This document shows positions 37,846-46,214 of a DNA stretch of 64,000 nt, one piece after another. The position numbers were made by a program, and so were the translations under genes. Each line of letters starts with the position of its first letter. Within the stretch, counting starts at the first letter, position 1. The notes under the pieces were generated by a model that was given only the letters and a program-made list of their open reading frames with translations, made no database searches and was not told the origin of the DNA. Source of the stretch: Acidobacteriota bacterium (GTDB lineage Bacteria > Acidobacteriota > Vicinamibacteria > Vicinamibacterales > UBA2999); the NCBI GenBank assembly GCA_016789705.1, contig JAEUQR010000022.1, positions 62,001 through 126,000 of the forward strand, written 5' to 3'.

Positions 37846-38376
37846 ATGGCAGGGCCGTCTGCCACGGCGGGTCAAGCTTTGCCTGCCACGGCGGGTCAAG
37901 CTTCGCCTGCCGCGGCCGATTCAGCGCACGTGCGGGCCGAGTCCTTCGCCGACGTGCTCGAGGCGGCACTCGGCCGTGTGCCGGCCGACCCGGCGGGCCT
38001 GTCCGTGCCGTCGCGTCGGGCCTGGGCCGCGGGCGGCGCGCCCCAGGCGCCAGCGGCCTTCCTGTTCGCACGCCCGCTGACCACCGCCGTGCCGCGATGG
38101 CCGCCCGTCGCCGTGGCCGTCCCTCCCCGCCCCGACCACGCGTTCTCGGCCGACGAGCGCCGTGCCTTCAACCGGCTGCTCGATCTTGGCGCCCGTCTCG
38201 AGGCGAACTTCAGCGCCGACGACCTGCGCCGCGAGTATCGCCGCCTCGCGCAGCGGTATCATCCCGACCGGCACCGCGGTGGCAGTGAGGTCGAGCAGGG
38301 GCACTTCGCCCGCACGTTCGCCGACCTCGCCGAACGTCATCGTTGCCTCCGGTCGCTCGTCGAACCGCGTCACTGA
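37846..38376 (+). CDS. J-domain (DnaJ-like) protein
   Basis: The 176-residue product ends in a J domain: LDLGARLEANFSADDLRREY, then RRLAQRYHPDRHRGGSEVE with the HPD tripeptide that stimulates Hsp70 ATPase. No Gly/Phe region or zinc finger is present, so it is a class III J protein. A tandem 24-base duplication (37860-37907) encodes two copies of ATAGQAxP right after the ATG. A GTG at 37930, beyond the duplication, is an alternative start and may be the true one, since the divergent SDR promoter region overlaps the ATG. The Hsp70 partner is not in the window. Confidence 0.7.
   Translation: MAGPSATAGQALPATAGQASPAAADSAHVRAESFADVLEAALGRVPADPAGLSVPSRRAWAAGGAPQAPAAFLFARPLTTAVPRWPPVAVAVPPRPDHAFSADERRAFNRLLDLGARLEANFSADDLRREYRRLAQRYHPDRHRGGSEVEQGHFARTFADLAERHRCLRSLVEPRH
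37860..37907. repeat. Two tandem copies of a 24-base unit
   Basis: TGCCACGGCGGGTCAAGCTT plus TGCC (37860-37883) is repeated at 37884-37907 with one base changed. The unit length is a multiple of three, so the J-domain frame stays open through it. Confidence 0.85.
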
Positions 38377-38419
38377 TCCGCAAGCCCGCCGCGCGCAGGG
38401 GTGTATCGTAGCCACGACG

Positions 38420-38860
38420 ATGGCGGCCTTCTCCGTGGGCGATGCCGTGCAGACGCCACACGGCAAGGGCGTCGTGCACGAGGTGCGCAACGGCGGCCGG
38501 CTGCTGGTGCGGATTCAGGCGCGGATGGTGGTCGTGGCGGCGGCGGAGTGCGCGACGGCCACGGCGCCGCGGCGTGCGCCCGTGGCGGCGCGTCCGGAGA
38601 CGGGCCAGGCGCCACGCCCGGCCGGCCGCGCGGAGGCCGCGGTGGACCTGCACGGACTGCGTGTGGACGAAGCGCTCCACCGCATCGACGACGCGCTCGA
38701 TGCGGCGCTCAGGGCGGGGCTCGCCGAACTGCGCTTCATCCATGGCCGCTCGGGCGGCCGGCTGCGCGGCGCGCTGCACGAGCGCCTGCGCGGGATCTCC
38801 GCCGTGCGCGGCGTGCGGCTCGATCCCCGCAACGCCGGCGTGACGATCGTGTCGCTCTGA
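38420..38860 (+). CDS. Stand-alone Smr-domain protein
   Basis: Smr domains are small nucleases or nucleic-acid binders related to the C-terminal part of MutS2. The 146-residue product has an N-terminal beta-rich segment (SVGDAVQTPHGKGVVHEV, a KOW/SH3-like motif) and a Pro/Ala linker. The Smr core VDLHGLRVDEALHRIDDAL follows, then the loop FIHGRSGGRLRGALHERL and terminal LDPRNAGVTIVSL. It faces mutS2 tail to tail with 14 bases between. MutS2 has the same KOW-then-Smr order at its C-terminus, so a shared origin is possible. TATCGT lies 10 bases before the ATG. Confidence 0.8.
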   Translation: MAAFSVGDAVQTPHGKGVVHEVRNGGRLLVRIQARMVVVAAAECATATAPRRAPVAARPETGQAPRPAGRAEAAVDLHGLRVDEALHRIDDALDAALRAGLAELRFIHGRSGGRLRGALHERLRGISAVRGVRLDPRNAGVTIVSL

Positions 38861-38874
38861 GGGCGCCGGCTCCG

Positions 38875-41325
38875 TCAGTCCTTGAGCTCGACGATTGTGG
38901 CGCCCCCGCCCCCCTGGTTCGGCGGCGCCGGCGTGAACTTCATCACGAGCGGGTGGCCCTTCAGGAACGACTCGAGGCCGCGGCGCAGGCTGCCGGTGCC
39001 GTGGCCGTGCACGATGCGGATCTCGCGGACGTCGGTCACGAGCGCGTCGTCGAGGAACTTCGAGACGCGGTCCACCGCCTGATCGACCGTGCAGCCGATG
39101 ACGTTCAGCTCGCTCAGCAGGCCGTCGCGCGGCTGCAGGTCCACGTTCACACGCACCGAGGCCACCGGCTTCGAGGCGGCGCCCGGCGCCGCGGCCGTGA
39201 CGCGCAGGTCGGCCACCTTCGCGCGCATGCGCTTGCCGCGCACGTCCACCTCGGCGTTCCGGCCGTCTACCGACACGACTATGCCCTCGAGTCCCAGGCC
39301 GCCCACGGCGACCCTGGCGCCGACGGTGACCGGACGTAGCGGCTCGTTCGGCGCCGCGGGACCGGCGCCCGGCTGGCGCAGCCCTTCGACGATGCGGTTC
39401 ACGGCCGCGGACGCTTCAGCCCGCGCCGCGCCGGCCTCGCCGGTCGAGACCGCGGCCCGCGCCGCCCGCGCCGAGGCCTGCTCGATGAGCGTCTCCGACT
39501 TCTCCCTGAGCTGCGCGATGACGTCGTCGATGTCCTTGCGCGCCTGGCGCAGGCGGTCGTCGAGTTTCTCGTTCACCCGCTTGGCGAGCCGGCTTTCGCG
39601 TTCGGCGACGGCGCTCTCGCGCAGGCGCAGCGCGGCGTTCTGGTCGGCCAACGCGGCCCGCTCGCGTTCGAGCTTGCGGCGTTCGCTGTCGAGGGCGCGG
39701 GCCTGCGCGTCCACGCGTTCGAGGTGCGCATCGAGACGCTTCCGGTCGTCCGACAGGTGGTTGCGCGCGGCGGCGATGACGGCGGCCGGCAGGCCCAGGC
39801 GCCGCGAGATCTCGATCGCCAGGCTGCGGCCGGGCGCGCCGTAGATCAGGCGGTAACTCGGTGCGAAGGTGTGCGGGTCGAAGGCGAAGGCCGCCGTCGT
39901 GACGCCGTCGGTGGCCGTGCCCCAGGTCTTCAGCGCGTCGTAGTGTGTGGTCGCGAAGACCAGGGCGCCGCGTTCCTTGAAGTGGGCGATGATCGCGGTG
40001 GCGAGCGCGCCGCCTTCCGCCGGATCCGTGCCGGTGCCCACTTCGTCGAGCAGCACGAGTGCCGGGAGCTGCATCGCGCGGTCCATCGCCGCGATGTTCG
40101 TGATGTGCGCGGAGAACGTGCTGAGGCTCGCCGAGATCGACTGCTCGTCGCCGATGTCGGCAAAGAGCGTGCGGAAGACCGGGAGTGTCGAGCCTGCGGC
40201 GGCCGGGATGTGCAGCCCGGCCTGCGCCATGAGCGCCAGCAGGCCCGTGGTCTTGAGCGCCACGGTCTTGCCGCCGGTGTTCGGGCCGGTGATGAGCAGC
40301 ACGCGGGCGGGCGGCGTGAGCCGCACGTCCACCGGCACGGGTGTCGTGGCGCGCCGCTCGGCGGCGTCGTCGAGCCGGGCGACGACCGCGGCCTGCAGCA
40401 GCGGATGGCGCGCTTCGCGCAACTCGAGGTGGCCGTTCGTCGAGAGCACCGGCTCCACCGCGTTCATGAGGTGGGCGAGCCGGGCGCGCGCCTGCAGCAG
40501 GTCGAGCTCCTCGGCCACCCCGATGCTCACGCGAAAGTCGCCAGGGCGATGCCGGAAGCGGTCCGTGAGCTCCAGCAGGATGCGGAAGATCTCCTCGGCT
40601 TCCTCCTCCTCCGCCGCCACGATGTCGTTGTTGATCTCGACGCCGGCCATCGGCTCGAGGAACAGCGTGGCGCCGCTGGCCGAGGCGCCGTGGACGATAC
40701 CCGGCACGCTGCCGCGGTGTTCGGCGCGCACCATCAGCACGGCGCGGCCGTTGCGCTGCGTGACGACGGTCTCCTGGAGGTACTTCGCGGTGTCGCGGCC
40801 TTTCACGAACTGCTCGAGCGTGGTGCGGAGCTTCGTCCGCTGGCGACGCAGGCGCTCGCGAATGGAGGCCAGCCGCGGGCTGGCATCGTCGAGCACCTCG
40901 CCGTTCACGTCGATGGCGCGGCGCACGGCCGCCACCTCCTCGCTGAACGGGGCGAGCCGCGAGACAAGCGTCTGCAGGATCGGAAAGGCGCCAGGCGTAC
41001 GGGCCACCGCCGCCTGCGCGTCGCCGATCGAGGCGACGAAGTCCGCGAGAATCCGCAACTGGAGCGCGTCGAGCGGACGCCCCTCCACCGCGAGCCCCTG
41101 CAGCGCCTGTTCGAGGCCGGCGCCGGCGCGCAGCGGGAACACGCCGTACTGCTCGACGTAGCGCACCGTCTCGGACGTGGCCGCCAGGGCCTGGGCCACC
41201 GCGGCGCGATCGGTCTGCGGCGTCTCGGCGCGCATGCACGTCCGCCCCACGGGCGTGAGCGCGAAGCTCGCGAGCGCGTCGATGATGCGGTCGAACTCGA
41301 GGGCGCGAAGGAGGGCGGGGTTCAT
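38875..41325 (-). CDS. mutS2: MutS2, MutS-family ATPase with C-terminal Smr domain
   Basis: MutS2 acts on branched DNA or, in some bacteria, on collided ribosomes, not in mismatch repair. The 816-residue product lacks the MutS mismatch-recognition domain. It has the Walker A GPNTGGKT near residue 340, Walker B LVLLDEVGTGTDP and FATTHYDAL. Long coiled coil (about 510-650), a KOW region (GARVAVGGLGLEGIVVSVDG) and an Smr domain follow, whose loop reads IVHGHGTGSLRRGLESFL. The Smr DLHG tetrad reads NVIG here, which may weaken nuclease activity, while the stand-alone Smr protein next door keeps DLHG. The ATG at 41325 opens NPALLRALEFDRII. It follows larB on the same strand. Confidence 0.95.
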   Translation of the reverse strand: MNPALLRALEFDRIIDALASFALTPVGRTCMRAETPQTDRAAVAQALAATSETVRYVEQYGVFPLRAGAGLEQALQGLAVEGRPLDALQLRILADFVASIGDAQAAVARTPGAFPILQTLVSRLAPFSEEVAAVRRAIDVNGEVLDDASPRLASIRERLRRQRTKLRTTLEQFVKGRDTAKYLQETVVTQRNGRAVLMVRAEHRGSVPGIVHGASASGATLFLEPMAGVEINNDIVAAEEEEAEEIFRILLELTDRFRHRPGDFRVSIGVAEELDLLQARARLAHLMNAVEPVLSTNGHLELREARHPLLQAAVVARLDDAAERRATTPVPVDVRLTPPARVLLITGPNTGGKTVALKTTGLLALMAQAGLHIPAAAGSTLPVFRTLFADIGDEQSISASLSTFSAHITNIAAMDRAMQLPALVLLDEVGTGTDPAEGGALATAIIAHFKERGALVFATTHYDALKTWGTATDGVTTAAFAFDPHTFAPSYRLIYGAPGRSLAIEISRRLGLPAAVIAAARNHLSDDRKRLDAHLERVDAQARALDSERRKLERERAALADQNAALRLRESAVAERESRLAKRVNEKLDDRLRQARKDIDDVIAQLREKSETLIEQASARAARAAVSTGEAGAARAEASAAVNRIVEGLRQPGAGPAAPNEPLRPVTVGARVAVGGLGLEGIVVSVDGRNAEVDVRGKRMRAKVADLRVTAAAPGAASKPVASVRVNVDLQPRDGLLSELNVIGCTVDQAVDRVSKFLDDALVTDVREIRIVHGHGTGSLRRGLESFLKGHPLVMKFTPAPPNQGGGGATIVELKD

Positions 41326-41337
41326 GACTGGGTGCTG

Positions 41338-41477
41338 CGGGCTGGGGGCTGGGGGCTGGGGCGTACCAAGTGTCACGCTAGCAGAAGACCCGTCTTTCCC
41401 GATGAGGACGTGGCGCAGGGCCGTGCTCTCGTGACGCCGGAGTGCAGCAGCCCGCGCCCCAGCCCCTAGCTCCTCGC
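41338..41477. repeat. Inverted GGGGCTGGGGC repeats in the larB-mutS2 gap
   Basis: GGGCT and GGGGGCT units run at 41338-41362, and the inverse GCCCCAGCCCCTAG lies at 41455-41468, giving arms of about 11 bases around 92 bases. The larB stop codon TAG is part of the right copy. The enclosed bases have no open frame. The same units follow rpoD. The 140-base region thus looks like a small palindromic element; no promoter for mutS2 is apparent. Confidence 0.5.
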
Positions 41478-42230
41478 TCCGTGATTGATCAACGACGCCA
41501 TGCAGCCGGCGCCGAAGCCGTTGTCGATGTTCACGACGGCCACGCCGTTGGCGCAGGTGTTGAGCATGCCGAGGAGGGCGGCGACGCCGCCGAAGCTCGC
41601 GCCGTATCCGACACTCGTCGGCACGGCGATGACCGGCACGCTCACGAGCCCGGCGACCACGCTCGGCAGCGCCCCTTCCATCCCGGCCACGACGATGATG
41701 ACGCGGGCGGCGGCGAGGCGTTCGCGCTCGGCCAGCACCCGATGGATCCCGGCCACACCGACGTCGTAAATCCGCACGACATCGTTGCCCATGATCTCGG
41801 CCGTGACGGCCGCCTCTTCCGCGACGGGGAGGTCTGAGGTGCCGGCCGAGGCGATGGCGACGGTGCCGGCGGCCCGCGGCAGGGGCTTGCGCACCGTGAT
41901 CGCCCGCGCCAGCGCGTGGTACTCCGCTTCCGGCACCCGCGCCCGGACGGCCTCCCAGGCCTCGGCGCTGGCCCGGGTCACGAGCAGGGGAGCGTCACGG
42001 GTGGCGATTCGGGCCGAGATCTCCGCGATCTGCGCCGGCGTCTTTCCTATTCCCAGCACGACTTCCGGGAAGCCCTGACGCACGGCCCGGTGGTGATCCA
42101 CCCGGGCAAAGCCCAGATCTTCGTAGGGTTGCCGCCGGAGTTCCTCCAGGAGCCGACCTTCCGCCTCAGCGGTGGCGATGGTGCCGGCACGCACGCCGTC
42201 GAGGAGCTGCCGGATGTCACCTGGTGTCAT
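41466..42230 (-). CDS. larB: LarB-type nickel-pincer cofactor carboxylase (PurE-like)
   Basis: LarB carboxylates and hydrolyses nicotinic acid adenine dinucleotide to start the nickel-pincer nucleotide cofactor used by lactate racemase and relatives. The 254-residue product has an N-terminal helical part, [22 protein letters not shown] (in parts), the PurE-like phosphate loop [30 protein letters not shown] and the terminal [19 protein letters not shown]. The ATG at 42230 starts [13 protein letters not shown]. larC and larE are not in the window, so the pathway cannot be confirmed here. It shares a symmetric divergent promoter with the glycosyltransferase gene. Confidence 0.9.
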   Translation of the reverse strand: MTPGDIRQLLDGVRAGTIATAEAEGRLLEELRRQPYEDLGFARVDHHRAVRQGFPEVVLGIGKTPAQIAEISARIATRDAPLLVTRASAEAWEAVRARVPEAEYHALARAITVRKPLPRAAGTVAIASAGTSDLPVAEEAAVTAEIMGNDVVRIYDVGVAGIHRVLAERERLAAARVIIVVAGMEGALPSVVAGLVSVPVIAVPTSVGYGASFGGVAALLGMLNTCANGVAVVNIDNGFGAGCMASLINHGARS

Positions 42231-42253
42231 GTCTGTAATCGCCTGTCGTTCGT

Positions 42254-42281
42254 TGACTTGGCCCGACTCTCCAATATAATC
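42254..42281. promoter_or_regulatory. Symmetric bidirectional promoter between larB and the GT2 gene
   Basis: On the plus strand TTGACT (42254-42259), a 16-base spacer and TATAAT (42276-42281) form a good sigma-70 promoter, with a start expected near 42288, about 32 bases before the GT2 ATG. On the minus strand TATATT (42279 to 42274) overlaps it through the shared TATA and would drive larB with a leader of about 37 bases. Confidence 0.7.
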
Positions 42282-42319
42282 GGAATTTGTTTCTCGCTTC
42301 GCTCCGACGGCCATAGACC

Positions 42320-43831
42320 ATGACGCTCGCCGAGTCTCTCATTCTCGCGTCCTACTTCTTCGTGCTCGTGATCCTGGCCGTGTACGGGTGGCACCGCTAT
42401 TACATGGTGTACCTCTACATGAAGCACAAGCACGAGGTGCCGGTGCCGAAGGCACACTTCGACGAGCTGCCGGTCGTCACGATCCAGCTCCCGCTCTTCA
42501 ATGAAATGTATGTCGTGGACCGGCTGGTGGATGCCGTCTGTGCCATCGACTACCCGCGCGAGAAGCTCGAAATCCAGGTGCTCGACGACTCGACCGACGA
42601 GACCTGCGCGATTGCCGAGAACGCCGTGCGCCGCCACGCCGCCACCGGCATCGACATCAAATACATCCACCGCACCGACCGCTCGGGCTACAAGGCCGGC
42701 GCCCTCGAAGCCGCCATGCACGTGGCGCGCGGCAACTTCATCGCCATCTTCGACGCCGACTTCATCCCCGAGCCCGACTTCCTGATGGCCACGGTGCACC
42801 ACTTCACCGACCCGAAGGTCGCGATGGTGCAGACGCGCTGGGGCCACCTGAACGAAGACTACTCGCTGCTCACGAAGATCCAGGCGATCCTGCTCGATGC
42901 CCATTTCGTGCTGGAGCACGGCAGCCGTAACCGCGGCGGCTGCTTCTTCAACTTCAACGGCACGGCCGGCATCTGGCGCCGCGAGGCGATCATCGACGGC
43001 GGCGGGTGGCAGCACGACACGCTGACCGAAGACCTTGATCTCAGCTACCGCACGCAGCTGCGCGGCTGGCAGTTCGTGTTCCTGCCGGGCCACGTGGCGC
43101 CAGCCGAGCTGCCCGTCGAGATGAACGCGTTCAAGAGCCAGCAGCACCGCTGGGCCAAGGGCTCCATTCAGACCTTCCTGAAGCTGATGCCGCGCATCCT
43201 GCAGTCGGACCAGCCCTTCAAGGTGAAGGCCGAGGCGTTCTTCCACCTGTCGGCCAACTTCAACTACCCGCTCATGTGCGTGCTGTCGGTGCTGATGGCG
43301 CCGTCGATGGTCATCCGCTACAACATGGGTTGGTACGAGATGCTCCTCATCGACATCCCGCTCTTCTTCGCGGCGACGGCGTCTGTGGCCAACTTCTACA
43401 TGGTCTGCCAGCGGGAACTGCATCCGCGGAGCTGGACCGACCGCCTGCGCTACCTGCCGATCCTGATGTCGATCGGCATCGGCCTCGCGGTGAACAACAC
43501 GAAGGCCGTGATGGAAGCGATCTTCCACAAGCCGAGCGAGTTCAAGCGCACGCCGAAGTACCGCATCGAAGGCACCGGCAACGGCAACGGCGGCGGCGAG
43601 TGGATGGGCAAGAAGTACCGCCAGGCCGTGGCCATCCAGCCGCTCATCGAACTGGGCCTCGGGCTCTACTTCACCGGCACGCTCTTCTACGCGCTGGCCA
43701 ATGGCATCTACGGCACCGTGCCGTTCCTCATGCTGTTCCAGGGGGGCTTCCTCTACACGGGCCTGCTCTCCATCGTGCAGCAGTTCGGCGGCGACCTCGA
43801 CTTCAAGCCGGTCGCGAGCAAGCAGGTCTAG
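42320..43831 (+). CDS. Membrane processive GT2 glycosyltransferase (cellulose/glucomannan synthase-like)
   Basis: The 503-residue protein has one N-terminal hydrophobic helix (about 5-25, [19 protein letters not shown]) and a cytoplasmic GT2 domain. Its motifs are [12 protein letters not shown] (Asp145, Asp147), TED (236-238) and QQHRW (274-278), followed by at least four transmembrane helices. This D, DxD, TED, QxxRW set marks processive inverting synthases that couple polymerisation to export. The sequence resembles CslA-type mannan or glucan synthases; the polymer is unknown. No BcsB, PilZ or c-di-GMP motif follows the domain, so regulation by c-di-GMP is not indicated. It has its own strong promoter at 42254-42281. 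Confidence 0.9.
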   Translation: MTLAESLILASYFFVLVILAVYGWHRYYMVYLYMKHKHEVPVPKAHFDELPVVTIQLPLFNEMYVVDRLVDAVCAIDYPREKLEIQVLDDSTDETCAIAENAVRRHAATGIDIKYIHRTDRSGYKAGALEAAMHVARGNFIAIFDADFIPEPDFLMATVHHFTDPKVAMVQTRWGHLNEDYSLLTKIQAILLDAHFVLEHGSRNRGGCFFNFNGTAGIWRREAIIDGGGWQHDTLTEDLDLSYRTQLRGWQFVFLPGHVAPAELPVEMNAFKSQQHRWAKGSIQTFLKLMPRILQSDQPFKVKAEAFFHLSANFNYPLMCVLSVLMAPSMVIRYNMGWYEMLLIDIPLFFAATASVANFYMVCQRELHPRSWTDRLRYLPILMSIGIGLAVNNTKAVMEAIFHKPSEFKRTPKYRIEGTGNGNGGGEWMGKKYRQAVAIQPLIELGLGLYFTGTLFYALANGIYGTVPFLMLFQGGFLYTGLLSIVQQFGGDLDFKPVASKQV

Positions 43832-43858
43832 CCGCCGCGGGCCGCATCGAGGCCGGAC

Positions 43859-44404
43859 GTGCGGACCGCGACCGATACCCTCGACAGCGCACGCCTGACC
43901 GTGCGCCGCTTCACGTCCGACGACCTCGATCTCGTCGCGCGACTGCTCGCCGATCCGGTCGTCACGCAGCATCTGGGTGGTCCGAAGGACCGCGCGGGCG
44001 CCGAGCAGACCCTGCGGACGCGCGCCCTCGACTACTACGACCGGCATCCCGGCCTCGGGATGTGGGCCACCATCGAACGCGCCAGCGGGCGCGTCGTGGG
44101 GTTCCACGTGCTGAACCACATCCACGGTGAACCCGACATCCAGGTGGGCTACGCGCTCTTCCAGGACGCGTGGGGCCTGGGCTACGCCACGGAGATGTCC
44201 GTGCGGCTGCTGCGCTATGGCTTCGAGGAGCTGGGCCTGCCCGTCATCTGCGCCATCACGAACCTCGACAACGCGGCCTCCCAGCGCGTGTTGCTCAAGG
44301 CCGGCCTGACGCGGAAGGGCGAGCGGACCTTCGTGCACCCGGCGCTCGCCGGCGAGGGTTCGATGGCGTGGTTCGAGGCACACCGCACCACCTGGCATTT
44401 GTAA
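43859..44404 (+). CDS. GNAT-family N-acetyltransferase (RimJ/RimL type)
   Basis: The 181-residue product begins at a GTG and shows the RimJ/RimL layout: SARLTVRRFTSDDLDLVARL, GMWATIERASGRVVGF, VGYALFQDAWGLGYATE (acetyl-CoA loop region) and TNLDNAASQRVLLKAGL. It likely transfers acetyl from acetyl-CoA to an amine such as a protein N-terminus or small molecule. The stop codon TAA at 44402-44404 lies inside the first copy of the TTGTAA repeat at 44.4 kb, so the last two or three codons may derive from repeat insertion. It follows the GT2 gene by 27 bases on the same strand. Confidence 0.88.
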   Translation: MRTATDTLDSARLTVRRFTSDDLDLVARLLADPVVTQHLGGPKDRAGAEQTLRTRALDYYDRHPGLGMWATIERASGRVVGFHVLNHIHGEPDIQVGYALFQDAWGLGYATEMSVRLLRYGFEELGLPVICAITNLDNAASQRVLLKAGLTRKGERTFVHPALAGEGSMAWFEAHRTTWHL

Positions 44405-44503
44405 TCGGGTCTGTCACGGACATCATTTGTAACGGGGTCTGTCACCGTCACGATGCGTCACGGGACCGATGACACCCCGTGACCGTGACAGACCCCGTTA
44501 CAA
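44399..44503. repeat. Palindromic element with three TTGTAAcGGGTCTGTCAC copies
   Basis: Copy 1 (44399-44417, TTGTAATCGGGTCTGTCAC) and copy 2 (44427-44445) are direct repeats. Copy 3 (44485-44503) is the exact inverse of copy 2, and the inverted arms extend to 26 bases with one mismatch (44427-44452 and 44478-44503). The transcript would form a strong hairpin. The element sits between the acetyltransferase, whose stop codon it supplies, and the D-aminoacylase gene. It has no open frame of its own and resembles REP-type elements moved by RAYT transposases. Confidence 0.75.
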
Positions 44504-44528
44504 GTGCCTGGGCTGGGCTGTCAGGGTG

Positions 44529-44534
44529 TATCGT
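44529..44534 (+). promoter_or_regulatory. -10 box of a possible leaderless promoter for the D-aminoacylase gene
   Basis: TATCGT lies 6 bases before the GTG at 44541. This supports that GTG over the earlier in-frame ATG at 44469, which lies inside the repeat element. Confidence 0.4.
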
Positions 44535-44540
44535 GCCCCC

Positions 44541-46148
44541 GTGCTGATTCGCTTTCTCGCGCTCCTCGTTGCAGTTGCCGCCGCGGCTGATGGTGGAGAC
44601 CAGGCGCTCCAGGCCCGCCAGGCGCCAGCGCCGGCGTTCGACGTGCTCATCACCGGCGGACGTGTCGTGGATGGCACGGGCGCCACGTGGTTCCGCGCCG
44701 ATGTCGGCGTGCGTGGCGACCGCATCGCGGTCATCGGCGACCTTCGCGCCGCCACCGCCTCGACGCGCATCGACGCCCGCGGTCTCGTCGTCGCGCCCGG
44801 CTTCATCGACCCGCACGTCCACGCGCGCGAGCGGATCTTCGCCATCCCCACCGCCGAGGGGTATCTGCTGCAGGGCCTCACCACGGTGGTCGACGGCAAC
44901 GACGGCAGCTCGCCGCTGCCGCTCGCGCCGTGGTTCGAGAAGGTGCGGGTCTCCACCGTATCGCCCAACGTCGCGCTCTTCGTGGGCCAGGGCACCGTAC
45001 GCGAGTCGGTCATCGGCGCCGCCAACCGCAAGGCCACAGCGGCCGAAATCGCGAAGATGCAGGAGATCGTCGCCACGGCGATGCGCGACGGCGCGCTGGG
45101 CCTGTCGACCGGCCTCGCCTACGTGCCCGGCACCTTCACGCCCACCGACGAGATCGTGGCGCTGGCCCGCACGGCCCGTGAACACGGCGGCATCTATATC
45201 TCACACATGCGCGACGAAGGCGGCGGTGTGCTCGACTCGGTGAAGGAGACGATCGCGATTGGCGAGGCGGCCGCCATCCCGGTGCAGATCAGCCACCACA
45301 AGGTGGGCGGACGGAAGCAGTTCGGGCAGAGCGTGCAGTCGCTCGCCCTCATCGCCGCGGCGCGCGCCCGCGGCGTGGACGTCACGTTCGACCAGTACCC
45401 GTACACGGCCTCGCATACCGGTCTGTCGCTCATCTTCCCGCGGTGGGCGATGGCCGACGACAAATTGAACGAGCGCCTGGCGAGCGCCGGGCAGCGCCGC
45501 GAGATCAAGACCGGCATGCTGGCGTTCATCGACGAGCGCTTCGGCGACGATCCGGCGCGCATCCAGCTGGCGCGTTGCGGACACGACCCCGCGCTCGCCG
45601 GCAAGACCATCAAGGACCTGCTCGTGGTCGCGAAGCAGCCGCTCACGCAGGGCGCCACGGCCGACATGGTGATCGAGCTGCAGCTCAAGGGCGGCTGCAG
45701 CGCCATCTTCCACGCCTACGACGAATCCGATGTCGAGCGCTTCCTGCAGTCGCCGTTCGGCATGATCGGCTCCGACGGCAGCCTCACCGCGCCAGGCGAC
45801 GGCTCGCCGCATCCGCGCGCGTTCGGCACCTACCCGCGCGTGCTCGGCCACTACGTGCGCGAGCGCAAGGTGCTGGCGCTCGAAGAGGCCGTCCGCAAGA
45901 TGACGTCGTTTCCGGCGGCGCGCCTCGGCCTCACCGACCGCGGCCTGCTCAAGACGGGCCTCATCGCCGACATCACCGTGTTCGACCCGGCCACCATCAT
46001 CGACAAGGCGACCTTCGCCGATCCGCACCACTATTCCGTGGGCGTGCGCCACGTGCTCGTGAACGGCCGCCTGACGATTGCCGACGGCGCACACACCGGT
46101 GTGCGTGCCGGTCGCGTGCTGCTCGGGCCCGACGCGGCGAACCGCTGA
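44541..46148 (+). CDS. Exported N-acyl-D-amino-acid deacylase (D-aminoacylase family)
   Basis: This amidohydrolase-superfamily enzyme frees D-amino acids from N-acyl forms; relatives act on D-Glu or D-Asp derivatives and on dihydropyrimidines. The 535-residue product starts with a signal-like segment (LIRFLALLVAVAAAADGG). It has the metal loop FIDPHVHARE, GLSTGLAYVPG, YISHMRDEGGG, VQISHHKVGGRKQFG, and the late GSDGSLTAPGDGSPHPR and YVRERKVLALEEAVRKM. The GTG at 44541 is preferred; a longer start at 44469 would translate repeat sequence. D-amino acid release could feed peptidoglycan recycling, which is inference. Confidence 0.85.
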   Translation: MLIRFLALLVAVAAAADGGDQALQARQAPAPAFDVLITGGRVVDGTGATWFRADVGVRGDRIAVIGDLRAATASTRIDARGLVVAPGFIDPHVHARERIFAIPTAEGYLLQGLTTVVDGNDGSSPLPLAPWFEKVRVSTVSPNVALFVGQGTVRESVIGAANRKATAAEIAKMQEIVATAMRDGALGLSTGLAYVPGTFTPTDEIVALARTAREHGGIYISHMRDEGGGVLDSVKETIAIGEAAAIPVQISHHKVGGRKQFGQSVQSLALIAAARARGVDVTFDQYPYTASHTGLSLIFPRWAMADDKLNERLASAGQRREIKTGMLAFIDERFGDDPARIQLARCGHDPALAGKTIKDLLVVAKQPLTQGATADMVIELQLKGGCSAIFHAYDESDVERFLQSPFGMIGSDGSLTAPGDGSPHPRAFGTYPRVLGHYVRERKVLALEEAVRKMTSFPAARLGLTDRGLLKTGLIADITVFDPATIIDKATFADPHHYSVGVRHVLVNGRLTIADGAHTGVRAGRVLLGPDAANR

Positions 46149-46157
46149 CGCCCCTGC

Positions 46158-46200
46158 CGGGGACATGCCCCTTACGAAACATGAAAAGGACCCGTCCCCG
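46158..46200. repeat. Palindromic GGGGACATGCCCC / GGACCCGTCCCC intergenic unit
   Basis: CGGGGAC (46158-46164) and GTCCCCG (46194-46200) are exact inverted repeats. Two smaller palindromes, GGGGACATGCCCC (46159-46171) and GGACCCGTCC (46188-46197), compete with that pairing. It fills the 66-base gap between convergent genes and could serve as a bidirectional terminator, though no T tract follows. Confidence 0.45.
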
Positions 46201-46214
46201 ACGAGCGGCGGGTG

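Noticed and set aside
44469-44540. ATG at 44469 as the D-aminoacylase start
   Set aside because: It lies inside the palindromic repeat and would add a non-conserved basic tail in front of the signal peptide.
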